Positions 60,400 through 64,000 of a stretch of DNA of 64,000 bases are shown one piece after another. Source of the stretch: Flavobacterium sp. Root901 (GTDB lineage: Bacteria; Bacteroidota; Bacteroidia; Flavobacteriales; Flavobacteriaceae); contig NZ_LMJB01000010.1 of assembly GCF_001429765.1 (NCBI RefSeq), forward strand, positions 134,296-198,295. The letters run 5' to 3'. A model generated the notes under the pieces. That model was not told the DNA's origin and ran no database searches. It saw only the letters and a list, made by a program, of their open reading frames with translations. Position 1 is the stretch's first letter; every line of letters starts with the position of its first letter. The position numbers were made by a program, and so were the translations under genes.

Positions 60400-61263
60400 A
60401 TGAGTTTACCTTTTTATATAGTTGATGTTTTTGCTGATAAAAAATATGCCGGAAATCAGCTAGCGGTTTTTTTAGATGCTGAAAACCTTAAGGCGGAAGA
60501 AATGCAGCAAATTGCCCGTGAAATTAATTTTGCTGAAAGCACATTTGTTACAAAATTAGATCGGGAAAATAATAGAGCTGAAATCAGGATTTTTACTCCG
60601 GCACATGAAATGCAGTTTGCGGGGCATCCGATAATTGGTACTTCCTGGGTTTTGATGAATAAAATATTCGAAAATACTCCGGAAAAAATCGCGCTGGAAG
60701 TTCCTATTGGACCAATTGCGATTAATAAAACTGAGGATTTAATATGGCTGAAAGCAGCACAGCCAAAATTTTGGGATGTTTTTGCCAAAGAAGATTTCCC
60801 ATCTTTCAGCAATCTGACAATTGATGATTTTGACAATCAATATCTAATTCAGGAAGTTACAACAGGAAGCGCTTTTGTGATCGTACCGTTAAACAGTCAA
60901 AGAGCATTGGAGAATTTGGTTTTGGACAAGGATAAAACAAACGAATGGCTGAAACAGCATTGCAAAACGAATCACAGGGCCTTGTATTTTTACAGTTTTG
61001 AAAACTCGAAACTGAGCAGCAGAATGTTGTGTGTTGAAAATAATCAGCTGGTTGAAGATGCAGCAACAGGAAGTGCGAGCACTTGTTTGCAGGCTTATCT
61101 TTTAAAATATCATGCTTCAGAAATTGAATTAACAAATCATCAGGGAGATTATATCAACAGGCCGTCTCAAATTTATTTTAAAGGTAAATTAGAACAAGAT
61201 CAATTTGATATAAAAATAGGTGGTAAAGCTCAGTTTGTTGCTAAAGGAGATTGGGAAGCTTAG
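60400..61263 (+). CDS. PhzF-family isomerase-like protein
   Basis: A 287-residue PhzF-fold protein: FYIVDVFADKKYAGNQLAVFLD, catalytic Glu in NFAESTFV, FTPAHEMQFAGHPIIGTSWVL and the second-half EDAATGSASTCLQAYLL. The family has a diaminopimelate-epimerase fold; the phenazine name comes from one member. No phenazine genes are present, so function is open. It interrupts the TPR-barrel pair and is flanked on both sides by related AT-rich inverted repeats. Confidence 0.88.
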   Translation: MSLPFYIVDVFADKKYAGNQLAVFLDAENLKAEEMQQIAREINFAESTFVTKLDRENNRAEIRIFTPAHEMQFAGHPIIGTSWVLMNKIFENTPEKIALEVPIGPIAINKTEDLIWLKAAQPKFWDVFAKEDFPSFSNLTIDDFDNQYLIQEVTTGSAFVIVPLNSQRALENLVLDKDKTNEWLKQHCKTNHRALYFYSFENSKLSSRMLCVENNQLVEDAATGSASTCLQAYLLKYHASEIELTNHQGDYINRPSQIYFKGKLEQDQFDIKIGGKAQFVAKGDWEA

Positions 61264-61302
61264 AATTTTAGAATTCAGATTTTAAATTTAAGAACATAGA
61301 AA

Positions 61303-61374
61303 ATAGAATAAAGAAAATAGAGTAAATGAAATGAGAAATTTAGAATAACGAGAAGTCTATTCTCTTTATTCTAT
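61303..61374. repeat. 19-bp inverted repeat between phzF and the barrel gene
   Basis: ATAGAATAAAGAAAATAGA (61303-61321) is complementary to 61356-61374 at 18 of 19 positions, 34-nt loop. Shares the AAGTCTA...TTCTCTTTATTCTA string with 60351-60384. Confidence 0.75.
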
Positions 61375-61411
61375 AATCTTTTCTCTAAAAATTCTCTGAA
61401 AAAAAATAAAT

Positions 61412-63166
61412 ATGAAAATTAACTGCCGAAATAAATTCATCGTTTTATTAGTGCTATTGGTGTGCCAGCTTTCGTTTTCGCAAGTTAAGAAGAATGAAAG
61501 CATAGGAACTGAAACGGTAAACGTAGTAAAACCTTATTCGCCAACCATATCTGACGCTTTTAAAGTAAAAGAAGCCCCTTCGCTTGACGATGCAGGAAAT
61601 CAGCCGAAAGAAACTATTAAATATAGTATTTTGTCTGTTCCGGTGGCTTCGACTTTTACGCCTTCAAAAGGAAATGCACAGGGTGTGGATAAATCTAAAA
61701 AAGAAAGATTATTTAATAATTATGCCACACTTGGAGTTGGTAACTACGGAACACTAAACGCTGAATTATTCGTAACTCAGGATTTAGGAAACAATGATTA
61801 TTTAGCCGGAATGCTTCGCCATCATTCTTCGCAGGGCGGAATTAAAGATGTAAATCTTAATGATGAATTTTATGATACCGGAGTAAATATTGGTTATGGT
61901 GTAAATAATCGTGATGTATCGTGGGGTGTTGATCTGGGTTATCAGAATCAGGTTTATAACTGGTATGGTCTGCCGGCTGATTTTGGAATGACTTTAGCAC
62001 CGGGAACTCAGGAAGATTTGATTAGAGGAATAAATCCGAATCACTCTTACAATACCATTTCATTAGGTGGAAATGCAGAATTTACAGAAGGTATTTTTAG
62101 TAAAATTTCGACAAAATTCACGCATTTTTCAGACAGTTTTTCTTCTGCTGAAAATCGTTTTTATTTAAAACCCACTTTCAAGGTTGATGTGATGGATCAG
62201 GCAATAAACACTAACATTATTGTAGATCACGTAAGCGGTTCGTTTGAGCATAATTATGCATGGGACAACGTTGAACCATTAAAATACAGTTTGACAAATT
62301 TTGGAATTGAGCCAAGTTTTGTAGTGCATGAAAACGACTGGACTTTAGAATTAGGAGCCGGATTGTTTTATGCTTTAGATTCTGAGAACAGCGGAAATAA
62401 ATTTTATATTTATCCAAAAGTAAATGCATCATACAAATTAGTGGGCGATTTAATGATTTTCTATACGGGAGTTAACGGAAGTTTAAACCAAAATTCCTAT
62501 GCCGATTTTGTAAACGAGAATCCGTTTTTGTCTCCAACTTTAAACATGAGACCAACCAGTAATCAGTATACTGTTTTTGCAGGGTTAAAAGGAAAACTGG
62601 CTAATAATGTAAGCTATAATTTAACGGGTTCTTATTTGAATGAAAAAGACAAAGCATTATTTAAAAGCAATGATTACACAGAAGATTTTTCGAACCAGAG
62701 TTATGCGTTTGGAAATTCATTTAGTGTAATTTATGATGATGTAAGGACTTTTCGTTTTTATGGAGAATTAAAAGCTGATTTTTCTCAGAATGTTTCTTTT
62801 GGAATCAACGGAACTTTTAACAGCTACAAAACAGACGGATTGGAAGCATGGAATTTACCTTCTATGAAACTAAGTTCCAATCTTGATGTGAACATTACAA
62901 AACAATGGTACGCAGGTTTAAATGTTTTCTATGTTGGGGAGCGTAAAGATATGCAGTCCAATCTGACTCTTGGAACAGATCCTGTCATTACAACTTTAAA
63001 AAGCTATTTTGATGCCAATGCGCATTTAGGATATAAATACAACGAGCGCCTGACTTTTTTCTTAAAATTAAATAATATTGGAAATCAGGCTTATGAAAGA
63101 TGGCTGAACTATCCAGTTCAGGGCTTTCAGGTTTTAGTTGGAGGAAATTACAAATTCGATTTTTAA
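61412..63166 (+). CDS. TonB-receptor-like outer-membrane barrel
   Basis: A 584-residue exported protein: signal peptide ending LSFSQ (24), VNVVKPYSPTISDAFKVKE near the mature start, then regularly spaced beta strands and a final strand FQVLVGGNYKFDF. The C-terminal part (NITKQWYAGLNVFYVGERKD, SYFDANAHLGYKYNERLTFFLKLNNIGN pieces) is TonB-dependent-receptor-like, but the protein is short and no plug domain is evident. Likely works with the TPR protein encoded upstream. Confidence 0.82.
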   Translation: MKINCRNKFIVLLVLLVCQLSFSQVKKNESIGTETVNVVKPYSPTISDAFKVKEAPSLDDAGNQPKETIKYSILSVPVASTFTPSKGNAQGVDKSKKERLFNNYATLGVGNYGTLNAELFVTQDLGNNDYLAGMLRHHSSQGGIKDVNLNDEFYDTGVNIGYGVNNRDVSWGVDLGYQNQVYNWYGLPADFGMTLAPGTQEDLIRGINPNHSYNTISLGGNAEFTEGIFSKISTKFTHFSDSFSSAENRFYLKPTFKVDVMDQAINTNIIVDHVSGSFEHNYAWDNVEPLKYSLTNFGIEPSFVVHENDWTLELGAGLFYALDSENSGNKFYIYPKVNASYKLVGDLMIFYTGVNGSLNQNSYADFVNENPFLSPTLNMRPTSNQYTVFAGLKGKLANNVSYNLTGSYLNEKDKALFKSNDYTEDFSNQSYAFGNSFSVIYDDVRTFRFYGELKADFSQNVSFGINGTFNSYKTDGLEAWNLPSMKLSSNLDVNITKQWYAGLNVFYVGERKDMQSNLTLGTDPVITTLKSYFDANAHLGYKYNERLTFFLKLNNIGNQAYERWLNYPVQGFQVLVGGNYKFDF

Positions 63167-63288
63167 AAAAACAGCTGTCATACGACGCTATGGGATAAAC
63201 TTTTTTTCAGAATAAAAAGGTGCCTTTTTTCGGTCATGAACTCATGAATTTTTTGGAGTAGATTCGTGAATTCGTGGCTGTTTTTTTT
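63166..63288 (+). terminator. Probable terminator region of the barrel gene
   Basis: AAAAAACAGC right after the stop (63166-63175) pairs with GCTGTTTTTT (63277-63286) followed by T's, enclosing about 100 nt that include an AAAAAGG/CCTTTTT mini-hairpin (63214-63230) and GAATTCGTG-type words. Confidence 0.5.
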
Positions 63289-63337
63289 AATAAAGAAAAA
63301 AACTTAGCATCTTTGCATCTCAGCAGTATCTCAAAAA

Positions 63338-63787
63338 ATGACTTTTAAAGAAAAAATACACTCACATTATCTGCAAATGGTTCAAGACCGAATAGATGTT
63401 TTTAAAGACATGATTTCGGGATTGACAGAAGATTCTAAAAATGATGCAAAAGGATCTGCGGGAGATAAGCATGAAACCGCTTTATCGATGATGCATATCG
63501 AGCAGGAAAAACTCACCAACAAATTAAAAGAAGCTATTGCTCAAAAAGCTGTTTTAGATAAAATTGATTCGGCAAAAAAAACAGAAAATATAATTTCCGG
63601 AAGTCTGGTAAAAGCAAACGGAATTTATTTATACGTAAGTGTTGCGCTTCCCAAAATTGCAATTGACGGAACTAATGTTATTGCGCTTTCTCCACAATCT
63701 CCTTTAGGAAACCATTTAATGGGAAATAAGGCTGGGTTTCAGTTTGAAATAAATAAAACTCATTATATTGTCGAAAGTGTTGAATAA
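63338..63787 (+). CDS. GreA/GreB-like protein
   Basis: A 149-residue protein. Residues 1-85 form a long helical, coiled-coil-like region (KIHSHYLQMVQDRIDVFKDM, SMMHIEQEKLTNKLKEAI), and 90-149 an FKBP-like GreA C-terminal domain ending SPLGNHLMGNKAGFQFEI. Homologues are sometimes labelled 3-oxoacyl-ACP synthase, which nothing here supports. It may bind the RNA polymerase secondary channel. The coiled-coil tip carries acidic residues (GLTEDSKNDAKG) that could be the equivalent of the GreA tip. Confidence 0.7.
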   Translation: MTFKEKIHSHYLQMVQDRIDVFKDMISGLTEDSKNDAKGSAGDKHETALSMMHIEQEKLTNKLKEAIAQKAVLDKIDSAKKTENIISGSLVKANGIYLYVSVALPKIAIDGTNVIALSPQSPLGNHLMGNKAGFQFEINKTHYIVESVE

Positions 63788-63808
63788 TTAGGTTAAAATG
63801 CAGATTTA

Positions 63809-63939
63809 GTCCCTACGGGACAATTTTACTCTGCGGGTTTTTTTCTACCGATATTTAATCTCTACGAGATATGCTCCGTTAGGAGCAAAATATTGGTAGC
63901 CAATATAATGTGTATGATATAAGATTGTCCCGTAGGGAC
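63809..63939. repeat. Second copy-field of the hairpin repeat family
   Basis: Hairpins GTCCC-TAC-GGGAC (63809-63821), ATCTC-TAC-GAGAT (63858-63870), GCTCC-GTTA-GGAGC (63873-63886) and GTCCC-GTA-GGGAC (63927-63939). The middle two sit in a 55-bp unit (63845-63899) with ends CTACCGATATTT and AAATATTGGTAG, the same ends as at 9-516. No transposase is next to it within the window. Confidence 0.8.
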
Positions 63940-63955
63940 TAAATATAATTCGATC

Positions 63956-64000
63956 TTGTCATTCCGAGGAACGAAGAATCTTCACAAGTAGTTCCAGAAT
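63956..64000. repeat. Start of a further intergenic repeat, cut by the window end
   Basis: TTGTCATTCCGAGGAACGAAGAATCTTC is, as I recall, the beginning of a repeat (in pieces TGTCATTCCGAGGAAC and GAAGAATCTTC) found many times in Bacteroidota genomes. The window ends inside it. Confidence 0.4.

Noticed and set aside
60400..61263. Phenazine biosynthesis
   Set aside because: Only a PhzF-fold protein is present; none of the other phenazine genes are near, and the family is functionally broad.

Overview
The window looks like a stretch of a Flavobacterium-type chromosome (Bacteroidota, Flavobacteriia). The DNA is AT-rich, and many genes carry the TAnnTTTG -7 box known from Flavobacterium and Bacteroides. 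The gene content also fits: a Bacteroidota-length NusB, a DUF3276 PUR-like protein, a DUF5723 barrel, a cyclophilin-FKBP fusion, a spoT-fur-purA block and SusC/TonB-style outer-membrane barrels. No rRNA, tRNA or CRISPR array was recognised. All family names below are from reading the proteins, not from searches.

Layout. 1-694: tandem 157-bp units packed with small hairpins, leading into a REP-associated IS200-like transposase (695-1156). The same hairpin family returns at 63809-63939. 1.2-6.6 kb: a secreted archaemetzincin-like lipoprotein, FMN reductase, Tat-exported sugar isomerase, KdgF-like cupin, MFS carrier, dual immunophilin and small cytochrome c. 6.7-12.8 kb: Rnk-like factor, three alpha/beta hydrolases, CsaA-like protein, DUF3276 and an ABC exporter. 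13-17.7 kb: leucine dehydrogenase, nusB, yajC, a DUF1801 protein and pepT. 17.8-21.3 kb: formylglycine-generating-enzyme homologue, DUF6515 protein and porin. 21.5-25 kb: pyrD, a DUF3307/satD operon and an HMG-CoA lyase, with a four-copy 28-bp-pitch dyad array between the last two. 25-37 kb: envelope proteins, guaB, L,D-transpeptidase, Nudix, purA, fur and spoT. 37-40.5 kb: secreted serine hydrolase, rRNA/tRNA methyltransferase and phosphodiesterase-like enzyme.

40.6-46.8 kb holds the BatA-type block MoxR-DUF58-DUF4350-DUF4129-SpoIIM, divergent from an RDD protein. 46.9-56.3 kb is a surface-polysaccharide cluster (acyltransferases, FdtB- and FdtA-like sugar enzymes, a flippase and four glycosyltransferases), ending at ftsE. 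57.3-63.8 kb has a 1005-residue TPR protein and an outer-membrane barrel with a PhzF gene between them, then a GreA-like protein.

The strongest candidate for something undescribed is the satD-DUF3307 locus. A protein with an RGDEF motif and a C-terminal helix-turn-helix is coupled by a 4-nt overlap to a polytopic membrane protein with four i/i+4 His/Asp pairs. In front of the pair lie four ATTAC-N8-GTAAT dyads at an exact 28-bp pitch, one covering the likely promoter. A second theme is intergenic DNA: many gaps hold long inverted repeats built from short (often 7-base) words, and not all of them behave like terminators.
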